Positions 21,380 to 31,568 of a DNA stretch of 64,000 nucleotides are shown here, piece after piece (within the stretch, counting starts at the first letter, position 1; each line of letters starts with the position of its first letter). The position numbers were made by a program, and so were the translations under genes. Source of the stretch: Argyresthia goedartella (lineage: Eukaryota > Arthropoda > Insecta > Lepidoptera > Argyresthiidae). Location of the stretch: the NCBI GenBank assembly GCA_949825045.1, contig OX463806.1:47454208-47518207 (forward strand), read 5' to 3'. The notes under the pieces are model-generated. The model had not been told where the DNA came from, searched no databases, and saw only the letters and a list, made by a program, of their open reading frames with translations.

Positions 21380-24356
21380 ATCATTTGCTTTAATATTATC
21401 CATCCCTAGTGTTCGCCATCTTATGTTTGAATACATTACGTATTCATGGCGGCGTTGCCATCTACCTTCGTTCTGACATCTCGTGCAAAGTTATCAGCCA
21501 CTCGCCCAGCCTATACTCTGGTTCTGCGGAACACTTATTTTTAGAGATATGTCTTCGTCACAATAAAGTTCTTCTGGGTGTTTACTACAGCCCCTCTCTT
21601 CGCATAGATTACTTTGAATCTTTTGAAACTCTTCTTAATGACCTGTCTCCTCTTTATCCTGTTACTCTTATTCTTGGTGATTTTAACACCTGCCTCCTTA
21701 AAAACAATGCTCGATCAGACAAACTGCAATCCATTGTTAACTCCTTGAATTTACACATTCTTCCCCTTGATGCCACTCACTTTCAGCCTCACTGTACCCC
21801 CTCTCTTCTTGACTTGATGATAATATCTAACCCCATTAAGGTTGCCGCACATGGTCAACTCAGTGCCCCCTTCTCCTACCATGATTTAATTTACCTATCC
21901 TACAAAATTAGGCCCCCCAAACGTAGAGCTAAGTTTCTTGAACTTCGTAGTTTCAAGGGTATTGATGTCACTTCCCTTAAATCCGACGCCTCTTCCATAG
22001 ATTGGTCCCTTGTTCTGGGAAGTGAGTCCGTTGATGATAAGGTCCAAAACTTTAACACGATTGTCCTGAGCTTGTTTGACAAACATGCTCCTGTCAAGAA
22101 GGTTAAAGTTAAACATCTCCCCGCTCCATGGCTTACTGATACCATTAAGGGTCTGATGGCTAAGAGAAACCGTGCCAAGACTAAATACAAAAAGGATCCG
22201 ACCGAAGAAAATCTCTTAGCATACAAAAGTCTTCGTAATCGCTGCTCCCGTCTGTGTCGAGATGCCAAACGCCGTCATATATTTGAATGTATCGAAAACT
22301 ACGCCCCTGCACAAGTTTGGAAATTTCTGAAGACCCTTGGTATTGGTAAGTCCCAGGACCTGACGGTTGCTAACATCGACCTTAACGGTCTCAATCATTT
22401 TTTTGCTGTCCCCCCCGTCCAGATGGATCCATCTGTCAAGGATGCCACACTCCGTAACTTGCTTTCCAGGACCGTCTCCTGCCACTCTTCTTTCAATCTG
22501 CGTCATGTTGGAATCGCTGCAGTCAGGAAAGCAGTGCTAGCAATCTCATCAAAAGCCGTCGGCGATGACAAAATCTGCTCTCAAATGTTGACAAGTGTTC
22601 TTGGAGAATTGCTGCCGGTTATCACTCACATAATTAATGCTTCACTCTCTGACTGTCACTTCCCTAGTCAGTGGAAACGTGCTCTCGTGATCCCTTTGCC
22701 TAAAACATCCAACCCAACTTCCTACAAAGAATATCGTCCTATTTCTATCCTGCCCATCCTTTCCAAAGTCCTTGAATCCATTGTACACACTCAACTATCC
22801 ACCTATCTTTCCTCCATGAATCTCCTTAATTATTTCCAATCGGGTTTTAGGCCGGGTCACAGCACTACCACCGCTCTACTCAAAGTGACAGATGACATCC
22901 AACTTGCGATGGATCAGAAGAGGATGTCTGTGCTGGCACTGCTTGACTTCAGCAGCGCTTTCAACTGCGTGGATTTTGATATCCTGGTTGCGATCCTCCG
23001 TTCACTTAATGTCTCCTCTCATGCCGCCCGCTGGTTTGACTCCTATCTCAGAGATCGACAACAACGCATCAATTCTGAGGAAACATCCACCGATTGGTGC
23101 GATCTATTCACTGGGGTTCCTCAGGGTGGCATCCTTTCACCCCTTCTGTTCTCGGTTTTTATCAACTCAATCTCTGATGTACTTACTTCTTCATATCATC
23201 TTTATGCAGATGACCTCCAAATATACCGGCATTTCTCTCCGCGTGATGTGACTCCGGCTGTGGAGGCTCTGAATGCTGACCTCGAGAATATCAGGAAGTG
23301 GGCCCTCTCATATGGGCTTCTGGTCAACCCGAGAAAGTCGCAGGCCTTGATCTTGGGAACCCGATACTCTCTTAACCTGTTACAACTTCCAATCGCTCCT
23401 CTAATATTTGATGGAACCGTAATCAAATACAGCGATAAAGTTAAAAATCTCGGAATTGTATTCGATAACATGCTGTCTTGGTCGCCCCATGTCTCCGAGG
23501 TCAGCAGACGAGTCTTTGCATCGTTTCACTCTCTTCGGAAATTACAATACTTCCTTCCACGGCATACTAAAGTCACTCTAGCCCAGTCCCTTCTACTTCC
23601 TTTAATTGATTATGCCGATGCTTGCTGGGTGAGTGCGAACGAAGAACAACTGAATAAACTCGAACGACTTCAGAACCTCGGGATTCGGTTCATCTTCGGG
23701 CTGCGCAAGTATGACCACGTCTCGCAGTATCGCAAGGAACTGGGTTGGCTCCCGATTCGTCTTCGCCGTGATTTCCACATATTGACTTTACTTTTTAACA
23801 TCTTGAGAAACCCCAGATATCCTTCCTACCTTCGTGAACGTTTTGAGTTCCTTTTCTCCAGAGGCAAGGAGCGGAGATCTCACACGGTGTCTCTTCTATG
23901 TATTCCGCAGCATAACACCGTCGCCTACGAGCACTCGTTCAGGCTGAGGGCCATTCGGCTGTGGAACGCACTTCCCTGCACTATAAGGGACAGTCCCACT
24001 CTTTTCTCCTTTAAGAATCGCTTGAAAGAGCACTTACTTTCTCTTTCATCATAGGTATTGTATATATAAGTATGTAATTGTATTTATCTATTTATTATTA
24101 TTATTTGTTTATTCTTATTTTATCTACTATTTCTTTGATTATATGTATTTTTATAGTAAGTATCATATTTTATTGGTATTTGGTACGTATTTAATTGCAC
24201 TAGACTACCCTTTTCATTTTATATGTATCCTATCCAGATAGGTTTGCTGGAAGAAATCTCTGTTGAGAGATAAGCTCGCCTTTGCCTTTTAATTTCGTGT
24301 ATAATTGTATTGGTGTAATGTTCTGTGCAATAAAGAATTGTGAAATTGTGAAATTG
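21380..24356 (+). mobile_element. CR1/jockey-type LINE with intact ORF2
   Basis: One long open frame (21409-24054) is followed by a 300-bp 3' untranslated region with an AATAAAG box at about 24329 and a tail of TGTGAAAT-type octamers (24335-24356). Short tandem octamer tails instead of poly-A are a known CR1 trait. ORF1 and the start of the endonuclease are missing, so the copy is 5' truncated. A second, 3'-only copy of the family lies at 62689-62904. Confidence 0.88.
21409..24054 (+). CDS. LINE endonuclease-reverse transcriptase, 881 codons
   Basis: Residues 1-230 are the C-terminal two thirds of the endonuclease: LGVYYSPSL near 57, LILGDFNTCL near 88, SLLDLMIISN near 130 and FSYHDLIYLS near 150, where the catalytic His is present. 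The reverse transcriptase follows: ALVIPLPKTS near 425, EYRPISILPILSKVLE near 445, LLDFSSAFNCVDF near 511 (motif A), GVPQGGILSPLLFSVFIN near 569 and YADDLQIYR near 599. The C-terminal part ends in WNALPCTIRDSPTLFSFKNR. No stop or shift interrupts it, so insertion was recent. The first Met is only the first in-frame one; the natural start lies in missing sequence. Confidence 0.92.
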   Translation: MFAILCLNTLRIHGGVAIYLRSDISCKVISHSPSLYSGSAEHLFLEICLRHNKVLLGVYYSPSLRIDYFESFETLLNDLSPLYPVTLILGDFNTCLLKNNARSDKLQSIVNSLNLHILPLDATHFQPHCTPSLLDLMIISNPIKVAAHGQLSAPFSYHDLIYLSYKIRPPKRRAKFLELRSFKGIDVTSLKSDASSIDWSLVLGSESVDDKVQNFNTIVLSLFDKHAPVKKVKVKHLPAPWLTDTIKGLMAKRNRAKTKYKKDPTEENLLAYKSLRNRCSRLCRDAKRRHIFECIENYAPAQVWKFLKTLGIGKSQDLTVANIDLNGLNHFFAVPPVQMDPSVKDATLRNLLSRTVSCHSSFNLRHVGIAAVRKAVLAISSKAVGDDKICSQMLTSVLGELLPVITHIINASLSDCHFPSQWKRALVIPLPKTSNPTSYKEYRPISILPILSKVLESIVHTQLSTYLSSMNLLNYFQSGFRPGHSTTTALLKVTDDIQLAMDQKRMSVLALLDFSSAFNCVDFDILVAILRSLNVSSHAARWFDSYLRDRQQRINSEETSTDWCDLFTGVPQGGILSPLLFSVFINSISDVLTSSYHLYADDLQIYRHFSPRDVTPAVEALNADLENIRKWALSYGLLVNPRKSQALILGTRYSLNLLQLPIAPLIFDGTVIKYSDKVKNLGIVFDNMLSWSPHVSEVSRRVFASFHSLRKLQYFLPRHTKVTLAQSLLLPLIDYADACWVSANEEQLNKLERLQNLGIRFIFGLRKYDHVSQYRKELGWLPIRLRRDFHILTLLFNILRNPRYPSYLRERFEFLFSRGKERRSHTVSLLCIPQHNTVAYEHSFRLRAIRLWNALPCTIRDSPTLFSFKNRLKEHLLSLSS

Positions 24357-24640
24357 TATTCTCCCAAGAAGTGCTGGCTACTTTCCTCCAAGCCACAGTG
24401 AGGACATGATGGGTCCTGTACGAGCCTTAATAATGATAGGTGTCTATACAGGAAATGTCGAACACCCGTGCTCTTGATTGCACCGGGTGCTTGATGAGCC
24501 GATGACTCACGGTTTGCCCACGTAACTGACTGACCGAATACAGTTTACGCACGAGTCTAGGTAATCCCGCCTGATTGGTGGCTCGAAGGACCATATACGG
24601 TTGTAAGCCGTAGCGATAAATGATACGAAGTTGTAAGATA
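24357..24640 (-). pseudogene. R1-type LINE C-terminal fragment
   Basis: Minus-strand frames read GVRHFLYRHLSLLRLVQDPS followed by CPHCGLEESSQHFLG. This Cys-x2-Cys plus His pattern is the usual end of R1-group LINE proteins. No polymerase is left. The intact LINE at 21380 ends at 24356, so it inserted next to or into this older fragment. Confidence 0.6.
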
Positions 24641-24965
24641 AAAAAATACTAAGTATATTGTGGTAAACTCTAATTTAAGTTACAGCTAGATCTAATGATG
24701 GATGGATGATCACACGTGCTATGATAGTTAGCTGATAGAGTACTGTGGTGATTTTCGTGATACAATGTAAATGGAATATGGATTGGTATCAATGCTGAGT
24801 TGACAAATCAAATATTTACGTGCTGTGTTTGTTCAATATTCCATAGTAAAATCATTTTGTATCTGTTCCAAATTCTGTGGAAAACTGCATTTACTAAGAA
24901 AAACACGCAGGCAAATAGATTTTTATTTTAAAATAAAGCGTATTGAAGTTTACAATGGCGGGATT
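24641..24965. other. AT-rich DNA, nothing recognised
   Basis: There is no coding pattern and no repeat boundary in this stretch. Confidence 0.4.
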
Positions 24966-25170
24966 TTATTTATTTATTTATTCATGTTTCAAAGCAATTA
25001 AAATACAATATTAATCATTAAGGAAAAGAAAATTTGAAATGCCAATTACGAAACTATACAAAAATAAAATAGAAATATAAGAACCTATCTATTGGAATAA
25101 TAAAGTGAGAAAAGTAATAAACTTAGTTCAAACTGGTATGACGATATGGTGAACTGCTGATTGAATGGTG

Positions 25171-25212
25171 TATGAGGCTGTGTGAGTGTGTGTATGTGTG
25201 TGTGTATGTGTG
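25171..25212 (+). repeat. TG-rich microsatellite
   Basis: Alternating TG with TGTATG interruptions occupies about 40 bp within LINE D. Confidence 0.8.
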
Positions 25213-25627
25213 GCATCGAGTTCCGATGGGAAATAGTAAAAGTAATTCTAAGATAATGTCATGAGAAAATCAATATAATAACTAAGTTAGGAGGGGTGAC
25301 GAAGTCGAATATTTCCTAACTTCCGACAAAAAGTAAGGGCAGCGATTAAATAAAAATATATCCAGCTCTGGGAAACGCTCCTCATAAATATTGATGCTCC
25401 TATTCAAGGGTGAGTAAGAGGCGTAATTGGCGTGCGTGCGCGCATGGTGCAGCACTGCAGGCACACGTCTGTGCCGGCGTGTCGATGCCCGCGTGAATCA
25501 CGCAGTGAAGTAACTTCAGATCCGCGAATAATCTTCTGTCCGCCAACGACACCAAGCTATGGTCGTGTAAACTGTCCCTGCCACTGGGGTTGCGGTAACC
25601 AAGCTGCCTGATAAATCTATTCTGCAG

Positions 25628-26074
25628 CTACTCCAGTCGATCACTGTGCGTCGGGTATACTGGAGACCAGACAGGTGAGGCGTACTCTAACACACTGCGG
25701 ACGTAGGCGAAGTAAAGCTGTTTAAAGGCTGGGGAAGACCGCAGTGGTTTGGACGAACGATAAAAAAAATCTAGCATTTTGGTAGCCTTTAAAATAATGT
25801 GTTCGTAATGGGGTACGAAAGTAAGTTTGCTATCCAAAATAACGACAAGGTCTCTGATTTGTGCGACCCTCCCTATCTGCTGATTGTTTAAAACATAATT
25901 AAATTGTAGGACAGATCGCTTTCTGGAGAAAGTGAGGGACTGGCATTTCATAGGGTTAAGATCCAGGCTGTTTCGCTGGCAATAACCACCGAGCCTGTGC
26001 AGATCTTCCCGAAGATTGAGACAATCTGTCACGTCCCCGACAGGCATAAAAACTTTGGTGTCGTCGGCGTACAT
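25628..26074 (-). pseudogene. LINE D reverse transcriptase, catalytic motif to C terminus
   Basis: The frame opens with MYADDTKVFMPVGD (catalytic motif), then SLDLNPMKCQSLTFSRK, IRDLVVILDSKLTF and VRSVLEYASPVWSP, a standard jockey/CR1 polymerase end. The continuation RRLFADLKLLHCVIHAGID lies in another frame near 25480-25560. Upstream palm motifs are absent. Confidence 0.85.
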
Positions 26075-26165
26075 GAGAAATCGGGCGATGTTGGTCTAGG
26101 GCGATGGCGATGTTGGTCCAGGCTACTATCGCTACTCGGTGGTAGTCCTCGTTAAGCTGTGTCAA

Positions 26166-27229
26166 AGGCTTTTAATAAAAGCAGACATCGAAAAATCAAA
26201 ATCATAAAACGTTTATTTAAAATCGTAGTTAAAATTACAAATCGCTACTGGGTTCCACACTAGTTTGGCAGTTTGTTGATTGACAGGATGGCTAATTGTC
26301 ATAAACAATCCTGTCAATCAACAAACTGGGGCTGTATGAGAGACATTCGCAACGCAATCAATTTTACACATAGTTTGAAGATGTCAATAATTTCGAAATG
26401 GTTATAAACAGTTCTGATAAGGACGTAATTTCCAGAGCATAACCCAAATGTCATTAGCAATTGAATTTTTAATATTTTATCGACTGTCGTTTAATTTCAA
26501 TAAATCAGAAATGAAGATTATTCATTTTCTTCCATGGAAAATTACGACAATATATAAAAATAATTAGGCTTATTAGAAAATATCGTCACTCTTCATCGAT
26601 TTCGAGTTGTGTTTTACTTGTTAGGTAGATGGGTTTCGATGCGTACTTAGTACTCAATATAAATTTATAGTATCTGAGTTAGTACTCAGTACTTGTGAAG
26701 TCATTTAGAACATAAAAAGCAATGCGTGGGTTCATATAAGAAGTTTCTGGAAATAACAAAAGAAAAGAGACATTTCGCAAACAAGCAATCCACGCTGCTT
26801 ACAATTCAATGCAATTCGCTGGGAGGGAAAAGTAAAATAAAAGTCCGTACATTTAGCACACAATCGCGAAAAATCGATCTAGCTAGGTCCCCGGGAAAAC
26901 AAGCTTTTCCGAGTATTCGCGCAGATGCAAGAATCGAGAATTTCACAACATCATACACAAGCGATAGGTCAGGGGTCGAAGCTTCATTATTCCATAGGTC
27001 GTGGGTTCAATCCCCGATGTGGTCGTATTATTATATATTTTTTGCAAAGACTTAACGAGGTTCGGTTACCCACTAATTTGTACCCAAGTGAGGCCCGGCC
27101 GGCAGTTAGAAATGCAAGTTATTAGCGCCTCGAACTAATCTCGAACCTCGACATTCAATAGATATTTTGCTTGACTCCCCTTTTATCTTTCAGGTCTAAA
27201 GTAAGCAAGCAACATCAGCAACTTTAATT
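26166..27229. other. AT-rich DNA with a hairpin and a SINE-like segment
   Basis: Besides the hairpin listed separately, GTGGGTTCAATCCCCG near 27003 matches a tRNA B box within a 26900-27060 segment that could be a SINE remnant. Short palindromic GTACT repeats lie near 26645-26695. No coding pattern is seen. Confidence 0.4.
26269..26328. repeat. Perfect 21-bp inverted repeat (hairpin)
   Basis: Arms 26269-26289 and 26308-26328 are exact reverse complements (left arm begins CAGTTTGTTGATTGACAGG) around an 18-base loop. Transcribed, this would fold into a stable stem-loop of pre-miRNA-like but short size. It could also be the core of a small palindromic element. Confidence 0.9.
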
Positions 27230-28085
27230 TGTACTTTAATGTATTTAATGTAATTTGTACTATCTAATTTTTGATTGTAAAATAAGGAATATGGTACATA
27301 CCCTAAAGTGTCATGTACATCAGCTGTAACCATCACCATTGAAACCTTAATGAAAATGAAATTTGACGCAGCAAAAAACAGTCCACACAGAAAGAAAATA
27401 GTCCAATTATAATTCTAAGTTATAGCTATAGGTTGATGAGGATTAGAGCTTGACGTCAAACTGTAATCCTCATCTCTCGTGCAAGCAAACGGAAGGGCCT
27501 TTCGGCTTGATTTAGGTTTCAAAAACTAGTCCAGAAATACTATTTCTGAAATTTGACATGTTGTGTGGACTATTTTTAGAAGTGTCTAATTTCATTTTCA
27601 TAAAATTTTCAATGGTGAGGATTACAGCTTGAGGGTCGTGAGAAATTTGTAATCAAATTGTTGGTTGTTAAATAAAAGTCGTTAGTGATTTTCTTATAGG
27701 CAAGTTAAATAGACGACTAACGCCATCTAACATTTGCATAGTAACTACATGCATCACACACGCACAGCTGGGGAACATAAAGACCTCTACCAGCAAAAAG
27801 GTTAAATGTATTACATAATTAATCAATCGCAAAGGAGTTCGAATCTTCTATGGCTACCTACGCAATCTAGCGATAGTGAGCTGAGACTTGTCCACTTCCC
27901 ATATAAAACATTATTTGATTTATGGCTGTTTCTCTGCCTTATTTCCTTTTTACCAATGCCTCCTTCGGACTGAGGAGAATAAATGTGAATATGAATTATT
28001 CAAACTGGTCGGGCCATTTTAGAGATTTAGTGAGACAAACGTACAGTGATTCATTTTTATAAGTATAGTTATTTATTTTTACAAC
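27230..28085 (+). repeat. Repeat family K, copy 1 (interrupted)
   Basis: Sequence around 27275-27315 (GGAATATGGTACATACCCTA) and 27660-28085 is shared with 38060-40150 (copy 2). Shared blocks include ACAGCTGGGGAACATAAAG near 27767, GGAGTTCGAATCTTCTATGG near 27834 and the last block ending TTTTATAAGTATAG near 28067. The family has no long frame left; its 3' end resembles that of RTE-type LINEs but this is a guess. Copy 1 is broken by a MITE. Confidence 0.75.
27321..27630. mobile_element. MITE with terminal inverted repeats of about 68 bp
   Basis: The left end (AGCTGTAACCATCACCATTG) and the right end (CAATGGTGAGGATTACAGCT) are inverted copies that extend inwards for about 68 bp to GTCCACAC/GTGTGGAC. 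Inside there is a second inverted pair, GATGAGGATTA and TAATCCTCATC, around a TGACGTCA palindrome. The inner motif GAGGATTAGAGCTTGA copies the outer right end GAGGATTACAGCTTGA. It sits in family K, whose sequence resumes after it. No target duplication is certain. Confidence 0.8.
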
Positions 28086-28154
28086 AGCGCCTTGGTTTAG
28101 TCTGTAATGTTGTACAATTATAATTTGACAAGTAAATAAAATGAATACCTTAAA

Positions 28155-28542
28155 CATGGACGAATAAAACTAGAGGACAAACAACCGTAGTACTTTGAAG
28201 CGTAATTCGATTTTTAGTTTAAATGTATATTGCTAGATAGTCTATCTAACACTTTTGAACTGTTCAAAAGTTCTTTCTAGTATAGGTAGTATCGTGGTGG
28301 CGCGCTTAATTTAGGAAAGATGGCGGTTTAAGCATTAATTTCCTAAGAAGAAACAAGGCTTACGCTTACGCCATCTCTGATTTTTCGTCGATATTACTGT
28401 GGATTTTACTAGGCCGGTACCCTAAGCACCCAGCATCTATTGCGTGGTACAGCGACATCTAGAAATAATACAGGATTTTAGCTTTCTAGCAGGGTAAGTT
28501 TTTTATATGACGTTGTCAGTCCTCTAGTTTTATTCGTCCATG
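28155..28542. mobile_element. MITE M2 with 24-bp perfect terminal inverted repeats
   Basis: The first 24 bases (CATGGACGAATAAAACTAGA GGAC, written in two parts) are the exact reverse complement of 28519-28542. TTAA occurs just outside on both sides (28150-28153 and 28546-28549), a hint of piggyBac-like TTAA targeting, although the ends do not carry the usual CCC. Its body is found again in reverse at 62128-62459, diverged by roughly a fifth by eye. No coding frame is present. Confidence 0.88.
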
Positions 28543-28673
28543 CCTTTAATAAATAAACCAATTCTCGTCGAGCCTCTCCACTATTGGAGGATTTGGACGT
28601 TGGTGGTCTCACTATACGCCTCGCTGTTGTTCGCAAAGCGCAGCAGCTGTGTTACGCGACTCCTGTTCATTCG

Positions 28674-28985
28674 CTACAAACTCTTACCTTTTCCTTTAAC
28701 AATCTTTGGCCTCGGAGCGGCGGCGGCGGCGGCCGCGGCGGGGCTAGCGGCGGCGGGTAGAACTGCGGGGCTCGGGGCGGGAACGGTGGTCCCGAAGAAC
28801 ATGGCCTTGGCGCCGGGCACGCTCACCGGAGCGCCCAGGGCCGCGGCGACGCTCGCCTTGGCGCCGCCGGAGGGACGCGGCGGGGCGCCCATGGTCTTCG
28901 CTACCTTCCTCTTGAGAGACTTCAACAAGCTAGTGGTGGACATGGCGCGCTTTCGCACCCCCTTCTCGGGTGTTTTGGCATGGTT
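28674..28985 (-). CDS. Host gene, last visible exon (basic and Ala-rich C terminus)
   Basis: The exon opens after a pyrimidine-poor but clear ACATTTTGCAG acceptor and codes NHAKTPEKGVRKRAMSTTSL, LKSLKRKVAKTMGAPPRPSG and an Ala-Pro rich tail with eight consecutive alanines (near 28720-28745), encoded by CCG/GCC repeats. Two ends are possible: splice at AAAAG/GTAAGAG (28688), a near-consensus donor, or read-through to KGKGKSL and the stop at 28674. If the donor is used, more exons lie to the left. GC content is far above the surroundings, typical of a conserved exon. Confidence 0.8.
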   Translation of the reverse strand, partial: NHAKTPEKGVRKRAMSTTSLLKSLKRKVAKTMGAPPRPSGGAKASVAAALGAPVSVPGAKAMFFGTTVPAPSPAVLPAAASPAAAAAAAAPRPKIVKGKGKSL

Positions 28986-29329
28986 CTGCAAAATGTAATG
29001 CGTATAAGGCGATGCTTTAAAAAGTAATTTGTTCGTTGTCGAAGTATTCATGATAAAGGGTGATTTTTTCATCTGAATTGCTCAAAAACAATAGGTTGTA
29101 ACAGTGATATGATATGAGTACGCGGCACAATACTTCGAAAGTAAGCCAGAATCTGCGACAATACATTATGGATGTTTTGAAAACCTTTTCTATGTAATAG
29201 TATTAAAATGTGTAGTAAATTATGCTGGAAGGTCGTACATCGCAATCGTTTATTTTATACAAAATAAGCGGTCTAGTGCGAGTCTGCCTCGCACGTGAAG
29301 GATTCCGTTCCACCGTACAATGGTAGGGA

Positions 29330-29925
29330 TGGTGTGGAGTAAATAGTTTGGGTTTTACACAGCAAAATGTTGTCTACAATGTTATTGGTGCGGCTCCTTT
29401 CATACTCCATGTAAGACCGTAACCAGGTGCATTTATAAGTGTGTATGTGGTTTTCAGATAAATAAAAAACGTTGGTAGATCCAGGTAATATTTCCTCTGA
29501 CCTTTGGCTTATGTTCTATATTTTGTATTTTTTATAATTTTACACTCTGTAGTTTCGGAGATAGGGGTGGCCCCCCCCGAATTTTTGCACTTTTTTTGAT
29601 GATTAATCATAACAAAAAAAAACAAAGTTCTCAAAGAGCCCTTTTTAACAATACTCTACATGACTTATTAATTACGGTGATATATATTTTTGTTTTCGTT
29701 TTTTCATTATACCCCCTCCGCTTTATTGTAGGCAATATTGTTTTCATATAAGACTAGAATTATGTTGCGGTTATATATCAGGATAAGTATTTTTGCTGAA
29801 GATTTCAAGACTCTATATAATCTTCTTTATAGTTTCTGGGAAATGTGCCTGTGACAGACGGACGGACATACTAGTAATCCTATAAGCTTCCTCCATTTGA
29901 GGTACGGAGCCCTAAAAAACCAGTT
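29330..29925 (+). repeat. Dispersed repeat R4, copy 1
   Basis: The segment shares AGCAAAATGTTGT and TTATTGGTGCGGCTCC blocks and the ending GTACGGAGCCCTAAAAA with 61797-62122 and, in reverse, with 50215-50580. A GACGGACGGAC tract precedes the end in all copies. This is a widespread lepidopteran repeat type; no coding capacity is seen. A related short copy may lie at 37090-37200. Confidence 0.7.
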
Positions 29926-31309
29926 TACGAAAATAATCTCGTATTTCAGTAGAAATACAAGCTCAATAAATATACAGGGGGATTGGTAAATCGGTTAGTT
30001 AGAGCACAGGAAAGCAGATAACAGAGGTCTCGGATATGACGGAGGAGGAGGGGTGGAGGACATGATATTGCGGGGGGTCGAGGTGGAGGCCATTTCAAGT
30101 CTATTTCACCCTATTCATGAGTTTCGAGGTTTTTTTCCCCCAAAATTTGTCGTAAATTTGTTGTTTACGAAAAACTAAAATACCTACTTTGGGTAACCCT
30201 TTCATTGCCGTTTGTAAGCTAACACATCGATGATTCTGTGGAATAGCTTAAAGTTCATATATCACTCTTAATTTAGATTCATGATGATACAACTTTAACT
30301 GATTTTATATTTTATAACTGCGATTTCGTCTAAAAATATGCATCTCACTGAGCGTACAAATTGTGATGAAAACTACATTAAGTTGAAAACCTGTATAAGT
30401 TTTCCCATCACGTGAGTTAAAGGGACCCTGCATAAAAACTAAGTGTTTTTTTTTAACTTAAAGCTATTCCATATAATAATTCATGCACTAGCTAACAAAC
30501 GACAGTAGAATAGTTTTTTTGTAATTAATATATTTATATAACATTTCGGCAAAAAATACTACTAAAACTAATTTAGTATAGGGAATGACATGGCTAAATT
30601 TAATGGGAATGGGTTCGATTTGAATTCTTCACAATACAACAGGATGTTTGGCAGATAGACGCAAAGACTTAAAGCGAAGCCAGTACATAACATTTTGAAC
30701 TATTTATGCGTATGGCGAAGTCTTACCGTTTATTTTATATTGCTGATTTAATGATTTTAGCGAAAATTCCGTGATTTTCATAATTTCGAAATTAACCAAA
30801 AATGTAATCATTTAAAAATGTATTCTAATAAAACACTTAAAAAGCATAATAATAACACTTGAGACTGACTTGATTTTCACAGACTTTTGAGGAGCACGAC
30901 AGAATCACAGAAAAACTACTTTTTCGAACCCAATAAAAAAAAGGATGAAAGCTTTTTATATGTCAATATTTTTAAAAACATGCTTGGTTCGTCTCTATCA
31001 TTTTAGGTATCATTTAAGCGGATTATTGACACATTTTTGAAATTAAGACCTACAAACAAGGTTGAGGGAGAGGAATAGCTTTTTTAGTCGGGTTGATGTG
31101 AATGTTTTTTTTTTATTTAAATTATTTTCTTCTTGCTCGAAATGAGAAACTAGACAGGCACGAGCCCGTCTTCTGACTTCTGTGGTCGTAATTTTCAAAA
31201 TCATCTCCTGTTTCGTGAAGTCAAAAGCCAGGCTTTTTTTAAACCAACTCCTCTTTCGTGTTAATCGCTTAGTTTGAATATATCAGTTCTCGGGCCCTGC
31301 CTCATAGCT

Positions 31310-31430
31310 TTAAGTAAAAAAAAAAGTCTTTTGGGGTCAGGTCTGGTGAACGAGAGGGCCAAGGAATGGGTAAGTCTCTGCCTCAACAATTGGGACAACA
31401 GTCGTCAAATTAGCTTCTCATATCAATAGG
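31310..31430 (-). pseudogene. Transposase C-terminal remnant (DDE/mariner-like)
   Basis: Minus-strand frames read LPIPWPSRSPDLTPKDFF, close to the WPxRSPDLTPLDFFLWG block that carries the last acidic residue region of mariner-related transposases. It is short and shifted. Confidence 0.55.
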
Positions 31431-31568
31431 GACTATTTGTAACATAATTGTGTTCTGTGGTTCAAATGTCACATTGTCAACAAAATCCTGTTTATTGCTA
31501 TCCTGCATAAATTTGCTTTACTTACTTTTACTCTGTGATTCATTTTTAACCTCAGATAAACAAAAATC

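Larger units (their letters stand above)
24966..26165 (-). mobile_element. LINE D fragment, reverse transcriptase 3' half
   Basis: On the minus strand the copy starts near the catalytic motif and runs to a 3' tail of AAAT units at 24966-24984. A TG-rich microsatellite lies in its 3' untranslated part. At its 5' edge (26080-26165) the reading NEDYHRVAIVAW with repeated RIADVGPD-like sequence resembles ORF1 ends (compare NEDYRSVE near 11880), so ORF1 may be fused to the polymerase by an internal deletion. Confidence 0.75.

Noticed and set aside
28540..28998. Plus-strand Ala and Gly rich frame
   Set aside because: It is the antisense of the GC-rich last exon of the host gene, which has proper splice sites and phase on the minus strand.
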